From contig NZ_LT854640.1 of the NCBI RefSeq assembly GCF_900184255.1, forward strand, positions 2,172,877 through 2,236,876: a stretch of 64,000 nt of DNA, given 5' to 3'. Below the pieces are notes generated by a model, which saw only the letters and a list, made by a program, of their open reading frames with translations, made no database searches and was not told the origin of the DNA. The DNA comes from Haloimpatiens massiliensis. Its GTDB lineage: Bacteria; Bacillota; Clostridia; Clostridiales; Clostridiaceae. Made by a program: the position numbers and the translations under genes. Below are positions 45,237 through 54,157 of the stretch, piece by piece. Numbering within the stretch: position 1 is the first letter of the stretch; each line of letters begins with the position of its first letter.

Positions 45237-45635
45237 TTATATGTCTACTTCAACCCCTAATGCTCGGCACTTCTCCAAGGCTTCTGGGTGTCCATTAATT
45301 GCAGCCTTTTTATACCATTCTTTGGCTTTCGCAGTGTCCTTTTCCACAACAACGCCTTCCGCATAAAATAACTCTGCAAGATTATTCTGAGCGTCTCTAT
45401 CTCCGTGTTTTGCAGCACGTTCTGTCCAATAAAAAGATTTTTCTAAGTCCTTATCAACACCAAGTCCATCATAATAGAAATATCCAACTTGACATTCAGC
45501 CAATGGATAGCCCTTTTCAGCAATTTTCAGATGACCTTCAAAGCATTTTCCATACTGTTTAGTCAAGAAGTATTTCTCAATCAGTTCATTGCACTCATCA
45601 AATTCTTTACATGGTTTGTAATAATTTTGTGACAT
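45237..45635 (-). CDS. Sel1-like repeat protein
   Basis: 132 residues with two to three Sel1/SLR-type repeats (AECQVGYFYYDGLGVDKDLE, AQNNLAELFYAEGVVVEKDT, AKEWYKKAAINGHPEA). These alpha-alpha repeats mediate protein contacts. No signal peptide, so cytoplasmic. Partner unknown. RBS GAGAGGAG is 7 nt before the ATG. Confidence 0.85.
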   Translation of the reverse strand: MSQNYYKPCKEFDECNELIEKYFLTKQYGKCFEGHLKIAEKGYPLAECQVGYFYYDGLGVDKDLEKSFYWTERAAKHGDRDAQNNLAELFYAEGVVVEKDTAKAKEWYKKAAINGHPEALEKCRALGVEVDI

Positions 45636-45888
45636 ATTATTTCTCCTCTCAATTTCTGTTTATAAATAATCTTCTCTACAAAATTACTATTTACTGAATT
45701 ATTTCACATCTTGCATGCATCACAATAGTAAAAGGATTACAAAACTTATTCCATTTTATTTCATATTCTTCATGAAGTATTAATTTTAAATCATATTAAA
45801 ACACACTCATTTTTCTCCTGTAATCTTATATAGTCACATAAATTATTATAATAATTGGCTACAGAAAAAAATTCTTTTTAATAGTTAA

Positions 45889-47070
45889 TTAATCCCATTG
45901 CCCTGGAAATCTTAATTTTTGTAGTCGTGGAAACTTTTTATTATATTTTTCCACTTCTTCTTTTGGAAGATTTTCGAAAACTTCAGATTCGTAAAATTTT
46001 CCTTTTATGCCTTTCATACTATCTTCTGCCAATTCAATTCCCATAAATGCATCAAAGTTTTTACCATCTGCAGTGGTAATATTAAAGTTGTCACATGTTT
46101 TAAATCCTATTCGAGGATAGTAATCTGGTTCTCCAAAAATTACAATACCTTTATACCCTTTATTTGCAGCTAAGTTCATTGTTTCCCTTAATAGCAGTTC
46201 ACCAACTCCACAACCTTGCCATTTAGGCTCTACGCAAAGAGGTCCAAAGGTTATAATTTCATGTGTATCTGTACCATCAACAACTCGTGCCTTAGAATAC
46301 ATTATGCATCCTATTACCTCTCCATCCTTTACTGCTATTCTGCTTAGCTCTGGAAGATAGTCTTTATCTTGACGTAATTTGTGCACGAGGTAATGTTCGT
46401 CACATCCAAGATGATGTTTATTCCAAAATGCATGCTGTGTCATTAGCTCTACATTGTACCAATCATCCTTTGTTTCCATTCTTATTTCTATTTCTTCACG
46501 ATTTAATCTTTTCTTTTCCTCTGGAAACCATCCAAATTCTAACCTCACTTCTTTTCTTTGTAAATCATTGTTCTTATAGCAACAAGTGTCCATACCAATC
46601 AAGGTAAAACCCTCATGCTGATAAAAATCTACTGCATTAACATTACACGATTGTGTTTCTAGTATAATAGCTCTACGACGTTCTCTTCTTGCTTGTTCCT
46701 TTGCTATTTCAATTAATGCATGTCCTATTCCTTGCTTTTGATATTTTTCTGATACCCATAGCTCTGTAATTCTTAGACGATTAGACCATAATTCTTGATC
46801 AGTTTCAATTGCAGCAATTAATTCATCATTAACTAACACTCCCCAAGCATAAGCATTCTCCCAATGATCTTCATATAACTTATCTGGAAAATCATATTCT
46901 TCTGGTGTATGAGTTACTGGCTTTGTAAAGTCTTTCTTTTCTATCTCAATAGCAAATCCTTTATCTGTTTTATTTACTATAACATCATAATATTTATCCG
47001 TTTTATACTTTATTGGAATTATAGTTCCCTTCCATTTCTCTTTTGGTAAATGTATAATTTCATATTCCAT
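45889..47070 (-). CDS. Tandem GNAT protein: streptothricin-acetyltransferase-like half + second GNAT
   Basis: 393 residues in two acetyltransferase halves. Half 1 (about 1-180) matches SatA-type streptothricin acetyltransferases: ENAYAWGVLVNDELIAAIET, RITELWVSEKYQKQGIGHAL and IILETQSCNVNAVDFYQHEG. Half 2 (about 195-393) is a YhbS-like GNAT: FGPLCVEPKWQGCGVGELLL and IVIFGEPDYYPRIGF. SatA enzymes are normally single-domain (~180 residues), so the fusion is unusual. Both acetyl-CoA loops look intact. Nourseothricin/streptothricin resistance is a hypothesis. RBS GAGAGGAG. Confidence 0.85.
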   Translation of the reverse strand: MEYEIIHLPKEKWKGTIIPIKYKTDKYYDVIVNKTDKGFAIEIEKKDFTKPVTHTPEEYDFPDKLYEDHWENAYAWGVLVNDELIAAIETDQELWSNRLRITELWVSEKYQKQGIGHALIEIAKEQARRERRRAIILETQSCNVNAVDFYQHEGFTLIGMDTCCYKNNDLQRKEVRLEFGWFPEEKKRLNREEIEIRMETKDDWYNVELMTQHAFWNKHHLGCDEHYLVHKLRQDKDYLPELSRIAVKDGEVIGCIMYSKARVVDGTDTHEIITFGPLCVEPKWQGCGVGELLLRETMNLAANKGYKGIVIFGEPDYYPRIGFKTCDNFNITTADGKNFDAFMGIELAEDSMKGIKGKFYESEVFENLPKEEVEKYNKKFPRLQKLRFPGQWD

Positions 47071-47240
47071 AGTCTTTCTCCTCTCTTTTTATATAGTTAT
47101 TGCATTAGCATACTATAGTTCCGCTGATTTTATAGTTACCATACTTCTCTCAACAAATTGCTATTTTTAATACTTAACTTTAAAATTGGAAACTTGTAGA
47201 TAATTAATAGGTAATAGCTAAGAAGTAATAGTTGTGGCGA

Positions 47241-47264
47241 AAATTCAGCCTTGCTGAATTTTTT
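47241..47264. terminator. Terminator-like hairpin in the 47.1-47.4 kb gap
   Basis: AAAATTCAGC CTT GCTGAATTTT followed by TT; near-symmetric, so usable in either direction. Lies past the stop of the gene at 47370-48224. Confidence 0.55.
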
Positions 47265-47369
47265 CAAGAACTCTTACTTTTTACCTATTAGTTCTTACTT
47301 AAATAACAATTTACTATTTAGTAAATTGTTTTACCCTTCTCATGTATCAAAATATAAGAAATCAACGAA

Positions 47370-48224
47370 CTAAAGTATACATTTATAACATCTATACTTT
47401 TCTTTAATTTCAAATCCTGCATTCAAGGCTGCATTTAATTCATCCAGGGAGTCCTCATCAATAAAATATAAAAATTCCCTTAATGAACCAAATTCATTAT
47501 ACAATTGCATCAGCGTTTCATTAATTAAAATGCTCTCAATACCCTTATTTTTATATTCCTTATCAACAAATAAACCAACAACACTTGCTCCATCTTTTGA
47601 AGCCTTTGTGAAAATACTTCCACGTATTGCTTCATCCTGTCTGAAAGCAAATATACGAAAGTAATCTATATCCTTTTGAAGATTTTTGCTATTATAGTAC
47701 ATTCCTGATGGCATTGCATATTTATCATGGAACATAGCATATTCTTCAAAATTGCTATTTGTAATCCTTTCTACCTGATTATGGCTTTCATTTCCATGTA
47801 ACTCTAAATTATATAGTGCTGCAACAATGCTGGATTCAACTAGTTCAACATTCTTTCTCATAAAATATTCATTTGCATTTTTATTAGTAAAGGGTACCCC
47901 TATGAATAGTTCATATCCTGGCAACTGTTTACTTATATGACTAATAAATTCATCTGCAATTTGATCATAATCTCCTCTTATTAAGAATACTACTGTTTGT
48001 GCATATTTTTCATCACACTCCCAAAAATAAGCGCAAACCCCGCATAGTACATTCTGGTGATAATAGGCTATTATATTACGTTCCTCCAAATTAATGGCCC
48101 TTTCAAGTTCTTTTTTAATCTCCTCTATTGAGTTTCTCCTTGGATAACTGGCATACAAATCATTCTGACTCAATTCCCATGCAAAATCCATTACTTCCTC
48201 AACCCTATAAATTTTTTTTATCAT
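47370..48224 (-). CDS. GNAT-fold acetyltransferase
   Basis: 284 residues, roughly twice a single GNAT. The N-terminal half (FAWELSQNDLYASYPRRNSI, NVLCGVCAYFWE) is degenerate; the C-terminal half has VGLFVDKEYKNKGIESILIN as motif A (N-K-G-I-E-S in place of x-G-x-G/A) and LDELNAALNAGFEI as motif B. Probably two GNAT folds with one active site. Substrate unknown. RBS GAGGTG. Confidence 0.75.
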   Translation of the reverse strand: MIKKIYRVEEVMDFAWELSQNDLYASYPRRNSIEEIKKELERAINLEERNIIAYYHQNVLCGVCAYFWECDEKYAQTVVFLIRGDYDQIADEFISHISKQLPGYELFIGVPFTNKNANEYFMRKNVELVESSIVAALYNLELHGNESHNQVERITNSNFEEYAMFHDKYAMPSGMYYNSKNLQKDIDYFRIFAFRQDEAIRGSIFTKASKDGASVVGLFVDKEYKNKGIESILINETLMQLYNEFGSLREFLYFIDEDSLDELNAALNAGFEIKEKYRCYKCIL

Positions 48225-48377
48225 TGTTTACACCTCATTTGTCATTAAGATTTTAAATTTCTGTTTAGCTTATTCACATTTAAGTATGTAATCTTTAATA
48301 AATATGTAACAATTTTCATAAATCTAATCCCATTAAGCTAAAATTATATTACTGTAACTCTGCAAACTGGAAATTTA

Positions 48378-48893
48378 TCAATTTAGCTGATGTTCTATTA
48401 TAATAATTGATTCTTCATGGTCACCAATCATTTCAACTGATATTTTTTTGACCACAGTACTAAATTTATCGTTACATTTACTCACATCATCAAATGCTTT
48501 ATCAAGTAACTCCTTAGATGATACTTTTCCAACTGTCATATGCGGAACATAATCACAACCTACATCAAATTGCTTCAGTTTATCTCTATATAACATATCA
48601 TGAATATTTTTAATTACCTCAGTACCTTGTACTACATTTAAAAACAAGTAATTTCCATATTTATCTTCCTGCTTACTGAACCCTGCTAATTCAACTTTAA
48701 ATGGTTGGATGTTGCTTAAACACTCTTTTAAATATAAATTAAGTTCTTCATTAGTCAACTCACTATCAAAGGGAAAAGCTAAAGTAATATGTGGCAATAC
48801 TAAATCTGCTAATGGATCATATTTTTTACGAATATCATTAATAGCATCAATATTTTCAAATTCAGGAAAGATCATAATAGTTCTTGTATTCAT
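48378..48893 (-). CDS. 2H phosphoesterase (2'-5' RNA ligase-like)
   Basis: 171 residues with the paired H-x-T/S motifs of the 2H superfamily, LPHITLAFPF and VPHMTVGKVS, one in each lobe. Members include 2'-5' RNA ligases and cyclic phosphodiesterases (ThpR/YjcG type). It resembles YjcG-like proteins in length; the true substrate is unknown. The stop codon lies in a short dispersed repeat. RBS TAGGAGATG. Confidence 0.85.
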   Translation of the reverse strand: MNTRTIMIFPEFENIDAINDIRKKYDPLADLVLPHITLAFPFDSELTNEELNLYLKECLSNIQPFKVELAGFSKQEDKYGNYLFLNVVQGTEVIKNIHDMLYRDKLKQFDVGCDYVPHMTVGKVSSKELLDKAFDDVSKCNDKFSTVVKKISVEMIGDHEESIIIIEHQLN

Positions 48894-49049
48894 ACTTACA
48901 TCTCCTATACAAATTACTATAACATCATTAACCTATATTTTCTTTTGAGAAGCTCTACATAATCCAAAAGTTTTACCATATATTTTTCTTTAAGCTTCAT
49001 TTTTAATACTTAACTTTAAAATTGGAAGTCGCACACATAAAATACATTA

Positions 49050-49622
49050 TTATACTTTTAATATATCTATCTTCTCAATTTTAACACATATCATTTCATC
49101 AAAAGTAAATTTCACTACCCACGGCGTAAGTAACCTTATTTCATCAAAATCTTTATATCCATATGAAGATTCATAATAGTTTATAATTGTACTTAGTGCA
49201 GTTCCATGTGTTCCTATAACTATATCTTTCCCATAAAACCTCTTTAAAACCTTTTCCAATGCTTTTATGTTTCGTTCTTGTACCTCATGCAAACATTCTC
49301 CATCTGATAGTTTGTAATTAAAGTCCTCCCATTGCTTTTGAGAAAATCCATGAAAATCTTCTATCCAACAACTATCAACTTTTCTTTCTCTAAAATTATC
49401 AACTAATTCAACATTTATATTATTTGTATCAACAAATGGTTTTATTGTATCTATTGCTCTTTTATATGGACTTGACAATGCAACTTCTATACCTTTATCC
49501 TTAAGATAAGCTGCAACCTTTAAAGCATCCTTTTTACCCTTATCTGTTAAAGGTCTAATAGCATCATCATGAACAGAATAATCTGGTTCAGCATGCCTAA
49601 TAAAATAAACTACTGTCTTCAT
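49050..49622 (-). CDS. Histidine phosphatase family protein
   Basis: ~190 residues with the phosphohistidine motif VVYFIRHAEPDY (RHG-type, His near residue 10), a conserved second Arg in LSSPYKRAIDTI, Glu in FRERKVDSCW, and the second His in VIGTHGTALST. A complete phosphoglycerate-mutase-superfamily phosphatase. Substrate unknown. The second ATG is preferred (GGAGG 7 nt upstream). A C-terminal fragment of another member is at 39833-39979. Confidence 0.88.
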   Translation of the reverse strand: MKTVVYFIRHAEPDYSVHDDAIRPLTDKGKKDALKVAAYLKDKGIEVALSSPYKRAIDTIKPFVDTNNINVELVDNFRERKVDSCWIEDFHGFSQKQWEDFNYKLSDGECLHEVQERNIKALEKVLKRFYGKDIVIGTHGTALSTIINYYESSYGYKDFDEIRLLTPWVVKFTFDEMICVKIEKIDILKV

Positions 49623-49716
49623 CATACATCCTCCTTTTAAAAGAACTATATGTTATTTATAGATAGTGGATCTCCCTTACCAATCTAATTTTTTATCCAT
49701 AAAATTATTTGTCTTT

Positions 49717-50301
49717 CTAAATATTTTCTCTAACCACTCTGCATGGATTACCATATGCAATCTTATTAGATGGAATATCTTTTGTAACAACACTTCCTGC
49801 ACCTATTACAACATTATCTCCAATTTTTACTCCAGGCATTATGATTGCCCCACCGCCAATCCAAACATTATTGCCTATAGTGACAGGTGCTGTTTGCGTT
49901 TTACAAAATTCAAAAGACCCATCTTCTTTAGGCTTACCAAAACGTTCCCTTGCATTTAGAGGATGAAATGCCGTATATATCTGAACACTTGGCCCAATCA
50001 ATGCGTTGTCTCCGATGATAATTTTATTATCATCTAAAAAAGTACAATTCATATTCACTTCGCAATTATTCCCAAAATAAATATTATTTCCATAGTCAAC
50101 AAAAAAAGGCACAGTAATCCAAAGATTTTTTCCTCTACTGCCAAGCAATTGATCAAGGATATTGTTTTTTGTATCTGCATCCTCAGACATAGTATTATTG
50201 TATTCCCTAATCAAGTTTTTTGCTTTATGCCATTGTGTAATCAATTCTACATCTCCACAATCATAAAGCTGACCTGCTAACATTTTTTCTCTTTCTGTCA
50301 T
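49717..50301 (-). CDS. Sugar O-acetyltransferase (maltose/galactoside acetyltransferase type)
   Basis: 194 residues: N-terminal Mac domain (MTEREKMLAGQLYDCGDVEL) then a left-handed beta helix of hexapeptide repeats (NIYFGNNCEVNMNCTFLD, IIIGDNALIGPSVQIYTAFH with the active His, GNNVWIGGGAIIMPGVKIGDNVVIGAGSVV). Trimeric acetyl-CoA-dependent enzymes of the LacA/Maa/NodL group. RBS AAAGGAGA. Confidence 0.93.
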   Translation of the reverse strand: MTEREKMLAGQLYDCGDVELITQWHKAKNLIREYNNTMSEDADTKNNILDQLLGSRGKNLWITVPFFVDYGNNIYFGNNCEVNMNCTFLDDNKIIIGDNALIGPSVQIYTAFHPLNARERFGKPKEDGSFEFCKTQTAPVTIGNNVWIGGGAIIMPGVKIGDNVVIGAGSVVTKDIPSNKIAYGNPCRVVRENI

Positions 50302-50408
50302 AACAATCTCCTTTTCAAGTTATTATTTATTGAATTGTCTACCCAGCTTAATTATAAATTATCTCATTGTATTTACTTCAAAACGTGAGATATAAACAGA
50401 GCTCTTAG

Positions 50409-50510
50409 CTTCAGATGGAGTTTTTACTCCATCTGAAGGTTAGAGATCGTTATCCATGGACGTAGCTGCCGTTATCTCCCACTTTGTTAGAAGTGGGAGT
50501 GTTACGGCAG
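50409..50510. mobile_element. Paired hairpins resembling an IS200/IS605-derived palindromic element
   Basis: Perfect hairpin CTTCAGATGGAG TTTTTA CTCCATCTGAAG (50409-50438) and a second, CTGCCGT...CTCCCACTT/AAGTGGGAG...ACGGCAG (50466-50510), followed by GTAGTCATCGGATAAATG. Hairpins of this kind flank clostridial IS200/IS605 elements; no tnpA or tnpB is present, so this is at best a remnant or small derivative. It abuts the next gene's stop. Confidence 0.5.
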
Positions 50511-50514
50511 GTAG

Positions 50515-50796
50515 TCATCGGATAAATGCAATTAAAATACCAATGATAATTCCAATATCTATAGGAATACTTTTATCGCCTTTTTCCTTTTTAAGTAGTG
50601 CAAATAATTTTCCTAATATGACAAAAATAAATGCTATGCCTATGGATATTTTACTAAAAGATGAACTAAAGGGATTGTCAGTAATAAAAACTATAGCTAT
50701 TGGAATTAAGATGACTAATGAAGCTATTAAATATAATATCCAATTTAAATCTCCATTCTTTATATATAATATTAAATCCAACTTATTAAATTTCAT
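50515..50796 (-). CDS. Small membrane protein, unknown
   Basis: 93 residues with three hydrophobic helices (ILYLIASLVILIPIAIVFIT, ISIGIAFIFVILGKLFALL, IDIGIIIGILIAFI) and a Lys-rich loop. The stop TGA lies in the flanking hairpin element, so the natural C-terminus may be shortened. Family not recognised. RBS AAGGAG. Confidence 0.6.
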   Translation of the reverse strand: MKFNKLDLILYIKNGDLNWILYLIASLVILIPIAIVFITDNPFSSSFSKISIGIAFIFVILGKLFALLKKEKGDKSIPIDIGIIIGILIAFIR

Positions 50797-50863
50797 TTCA
50801 CGCCACTCCTTGCAATATGTATTCTAATCTTATGAAGTATTTTTTACTATTATCAAATTAAAA

Positions 50864-51616
50864 CTATTCATTAAGATACGTTCCTACTACTATTTCTTCA
50901 GATTTCACCTTAAAACCTAAACTCTTTGCTAAAGCAACTGAATACGTATTTTTTGCATCTACCCAATAAATTGGAATAATATCATTTTCATAACACCATT
51001 TCAATGATCCAATTGTTACAAATTTCCCATAACCTTTATTTCTATATTTTTCATTTGTAAAAACCGTAAGATTTCCTCCAGCAAAATCTATGTTAGAAAC
51101 CTTACAGTATGAAATAATTTTATGTTCATCTAAAATTACATATTGTCTTCCCTCATTCACCTCTTCACGTTTTCTTGACCATACCTTATACTTTTCTTCA
51201 TCACTGTAAGTGCATAAATTATTCATTAATATTTCTTTGGTAAGCTGAACTACATTATCTTTTAATACATATTCTTTAGGCATATTGTCACTATCCAAAG
51301 TCATTCTATACATTTTCCTAATGGTGTAATTTTTGACTTTATTATCAAAGAACCTTTTTAATATATTGATAGTTCTATCAATATCCATATTGTTGAAATA
51401 CCCAATATAATCTTTAAACTCTTTATAAAATACTGGTGAAATTGAAAAAACATTAACACCTTCTATATTAGTTATTATTAAAGGTTGAAAATACCAATTA
51501 TTTATTGGCTTTTCTCTTTGGTTACTTTGAAAAATAAACTTTTTTTCTTTCAAATCTTTAATTGATAATCCTAAATAATTTAAATAATAGAAATTAAACA
51601 TTTTATTATAATCCAT
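50864..51616 (-). CDS. GNAT acetyltransferase (GNAT_acetyltran type)
   Basis: 250 residues. The N-terminal ~130 residues are a helical extension; the GNAT domain follows with ISYCKVSNIDFAGGNLTVFT, motif A KYRNKGYGKFVTIGSLKWC and motif B IPIYWVDAKNTYSVALAKSL. The long N-terminus is characteristic of the GNAT_acetyltran group, often seen near resistance or peptide genes. Substrate unknown. RBS TTGGAGAG. Confidence 0.82.
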   Translation of the reverse strand: MDYNKMFNFYYLNYLGLSIKDLKEKKFIFQSNQREKPINNWYFQPLIITNIEGVNVFSISPVFYKEFKDYIGYFNNMDIDRTINILKRFFDNKVKNYTIRKMYRMTLDSDNMPKEYVLKDNVVQLTKEILMNNLCTYSDEEKYKVWSRKREEVNEGRQYVILDEHKIISYCKVSNIDFAGGNLTVFTNEKYRNKGYGKFVTIGSLKWCYENDIIPIYWVDAKNTYSVALAKSLGFKVKSEEIVVGTYLNE

Positions 51617-51699
51617 GTATTACTCTCCAATTAAATTTATTATTTAATATTACTGCTTGTCCCTAATTAAATAAATATAGCTTAAACTGCATTTACTAT

Positions 51700-52143
51700 C
51701 TATATAATTCCACTATAATTTCCTGTTATTTCAATTATGTTTTCGTCTGGATCTTCTAGTAAAAAATGATAATAGGGTGATGCAATATTTACATACATAA
51801 TTTCAGTAACTTTTCCTATATTAAGTTCTTTAATTCTTTTATATTCATCATCAAGATTATCTATATAAAAATTCAATACAAAATTATTACCATATTGAAT
51901 TTCTTTATTTTCCCAGTATTTAAGATATTCTTTGTTATAATGTAAATCTAGATTTTCCCCTTTATTAATTAATTCTTCATCATATTTAGGATTATATAAT
52001 GCAATACAATTTCCATTAAAATTAAACTGTGCCCATCTATCAAAATTTTGTGCCGATACCTTCATTCCCAATAAAGCTTCATAAAACATAACTGATTTTT
52101 TAATATCCTTTACTATGAGATAAGTAGATCCCAAGTTTAACAT
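51700..52143 (-). CDS. VOC (glyoxalase/bleomycin-resistance) family protein
   Basis: 147 residues with VOC beta-alpha-beta-beta-beta modules: TYLIVKDIKKSVMFYEALLG and FNFNGNCIALYNP, then FVLNFYIDNLDDEYKRIKEL and HFLLEDPDENIIEITGNYSG. Metal ligand positions include the Glu in IIEITG. It starts 3 bp after the mtnN stop, with the RBS GGAGG inside the mtnN codons, so the two are cotranscribed. Ligand unknown. Confidence 0.88.
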   Translation of the reverse strand: MLNLGSTYLIVKDIKKSVMFYEALLGMKVSAQNFDRWAQFNFNGNCIALYNPKYDEELINKGENLDLHYNKEYLKYWENKEIQYGNNFVLNFYIDNLDDEYKRIKELNIGKVTEIMYVNIASPYYHFLLEDPDENIIEITGNYSGII

Positions 52144-52146
52144 ATT

Positions 52147-52842
52147 CTATTCCTCCATTTTCAGCTTTTTAATAGACTCTTCAACCAACTTTATAGAATT
52201 TAGCGCTACCCTTTCCACATTCATTTCAAATGTTTCTGAAGCATTTTCATTTGCACCATCTGATATTGAACGAATAACTATAAATGGAATGTTATTCACA
52301 TAACATGTATGGGCTATACTAGCACTTTCCATATCCACACATAGAGGATTGAACTTCTCTATTAACCCATCCCTTTCATTATGTGTAATAAATGCTTCCC
52401 CAGTAATAATCCTTCCAGTAAAGCATTCGTTCGAAATCCTCAAGGAATTAGCAGCGTTTTTACACACTCTTAATAATTCAGCATCTGGCTTAAAATATAT
52501 GTCTTCCATCCACGGATGATATTCCGTTAAAATTCCTTCAGCAACATCATGATAGGCAATGTCACTTGAAATAACTATATCTCCAATGTTAAGCTTTTTA
52601 CTTAATGCTCCTGCAACTCCTGTCACTATAACATGCGTAACTTCAAATTTATCAATTAAAATTTGTGTAGCTATGGCAGCATTAACTTTACATACTCCAC
52701 AAATTACTGCTACCACCTCTACTCCTTCATAAACTCCTGAATAAAATTTTAGCATAGCATATTCACTAAGTTTCTTATTTGATATTTTATTTATAAAAGG
52801 CATTATCTCTGTTTCAGTAGGGCCTACTATTTCTATTCTCAA
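52147..52842 (-). CDS. mtnN: 5'-methylthioadenosine/S-adenosylhomocysteine nucleosidase
   Basis: 231 residues of the PNP/UDP phosphorylase fold: MRIEIVGPTETEIMPFINKI, VIVTGVAGALSKKLNIGDIV, FITHNERDGLIEKFNPLCVDMESASIAHTCY and FIVIRSISDGANENASETFE. The MESA Glu and SDGA Asp are the MTAN catalytic/ribose-binding residues. It hydrolyses MTA and SAH, recycling SAM by-products and supporting autoinducer-2 precursor formation. Starts at TTG with GGGGAGAG upstream. Possibly a second copy, since it lies outside a methionine-salvage context. Confidence 0.93.
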   Translation of the reverse strand: MRIEIVGPTETEIMPFINKISNKKLSEYAMLKFYSGVYEGVEVVAVICGVCKVNAAIATQILIDKFEVTHVIVTGVAGALSKKLNIGDIVISSDIAYHDVAEGILTEYHPWMEDIYFKPDAELLRVCKNAANSLRISNECFTGRIITGEAFITHNERDGLIEKFNPLCVDMESASIAHTCYVNNIPFIVIRSISDGANENASETFEMNVERVALNSIKLVEESIKKLKMEE

Positions 52843-52871
52843 TTTCTCTCTCCCCTTTCTATTAAATCACT

Positions 52872-53034
52872 TTAGGTACATGAAAATAAATACCAAGTCA
52901 AAGATGCAGGTATATTTTGTGTCAGACAAGGAAGCAGGTTCCGCCGCTAGTGGAACTATCGGTGGGTTCTGCTGACGCAGTATGACGCAAAATAGACTAG
53001 CATACTGACTTGTTATTTATTTGAATGTGCCTTA
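52872..53034. mobile_element. Palindromic MITE, family 2, copy 3
   Basis: 163-bp element nearly identical to 24800-24962 (ends TTAGGTACATGAAAATAAAT and rc of TTATTTATTTGAATGTGCC; core GGTTCCGCCGCTAGTGG). It sits between the mtnN and Nudix genes. High identity implies recent movement. Confidence 0.85.
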
Positions 53035-53069
53035 ATGCTTAATTACTATTTCCCGGTTTATCATCAAAC

Positions 53070-53489
53070 CTAAAAACTTTTTATTCCATTTAGATAATCT
53101 TTAACTTCTATTAGTATTTTTTTAGTATTCTCAAAAGTTAGCAAATTGAGCATGTCCATATATTTTAGCCATCTAAAATCCTGAATTTCTGCCTTTTGAA
53201 TTTTTACTGGTTGCCTAGATGTTGTTCCTATAAAAAAAATTACTTCTTTTAGGGTTTCCTCAGTCAATGCATATTTTATTTTTGTTCTAAATTTATCAAG
53301 TAAAACAACACTTAGTCCCGTCTCTTCAAAAACTTCTCTCTCTGCAGTTTCTTCTTCGCTCTCCCCTTTTTCCATATGTCCTTTGGGGAAACTCCAATGA
53401 CCATTTGCTTTACTTTTTACCGCTAAAAATTCAATATCTTCACCTGATTTTCTATACACTACAGCACCACACGATTTTTCTATATTCAT
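53070..53489 (-). CDS. Nudix hydrolase (Ap4A hydrolase-like)
   Basis: 139 residues with the full Nudix box: GHMEKGESEEETAEREVFEETGL (G-x5-E-x7-R-E-U-x-E-E-x-G-U), preceded by HWSFPKGH. The Ap4A-hydrolase-like subgroup carries this SFPKGH stretch, so diadenosine polyphosphates or 5'-capped RNA are candidate substrates. RBS GGGGGAAGG. Beside the MazG gene, another house-cleaning nucleotide hydrolase. Confidence 0.9.
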   Translation of the reverse strand: MNIEKSCGAVVYRKSGEDIEFLAVKSKANGHWSFPKGHMEKGESEEETAEREVFEETGLSVVLLDKFRTKIKYALTEETLKEVIFFIGTTSRQPVKIQKAEIQDFRWLKYMDMLNLLTFENTKKILIEVKDYLNGIKSF

Positions 53490-53539
53490 TCACCTTCCCC
53501 CTGCTTACTGGTTACTTTAATTTAATATCACTAAAAAAG

Positions 53540-53902
53540 TTATTTATTATGTAAATATTCCTCATGCTCATGGATAAAATCTCTGCCCATATTTTTAGAG
53601 TGCTTTTTTACGAAAGCCTTAGATAATTCCTCTGGAGTAATTTCATAACACATCAATGCATCACTATAATACATCATCACATCAACCATTTCTTCCACAA
53701 ATGCTTCTCTCACTATGTGATCATTCATGATATCAGTTTCTCCACGTTTTTTTATGATTGATACAACTTCTCCCATTTCTTCTATCATCCACAATAAAGA
53801 ATTACGACCATTTTCCGCAGTGAGAGGCGACCATTTTGCTTTATATTTTTCCTGAAGTTCCTTTTGCATAGACATTATTTCTGATAATTTTAAATCTAAC
53901 AT
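53540..53902 (-). CDS. MazG-like nucleotide pyrophosphohydrolase
   Basis: 120 residues with one MazG-type helical domain: LLWMIEEMGEVVSIIKKRGE (E-E-x-x-E metal site), VREAFVEEMVDVMMYYSDAL (E-x-x-D metal site). Single-domain MazG-like enzymes hydrolyse (d)NTPs to monophosphates. Neighbour of two Nudix genes. The start is weak: no clear RBS precedes the ATG at 53902, and an internal ATG nearby is possible. Confidence 0.87.
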   Translation of the reverse strand: MLDLKLSEIMSMQKELQEKYKAKWSPLTAENGRNSLLWMIEEMGEVVSIIKKRGETDIMNDHIVREAFVEEMVDVMMYYSDALMCYEITPEELSKAFVKKHSKNMGRDFIHEHEEYLHNK

Positions 53903-54157
53903 AATTTATTTAGCACCAAAGTGTATTACAAGTTGTCAATAATCTTTTCAATTAATATTTCAACTTATTATATTCACTCGCTACTAAAATTCACTTCCTT
54001 TCAATATATTATGTGGTAACTACACTAAATGCGTATTTATACTATTTTATATGTATATTTAGGTTATGGGTTCTGGCTCCTGTACAAAAACTTATGTTAA
54101 GAATCCATAATTTCCACCGAGATATTCTACCTTAAAAAATTTTAAATGTGTCTCTTT

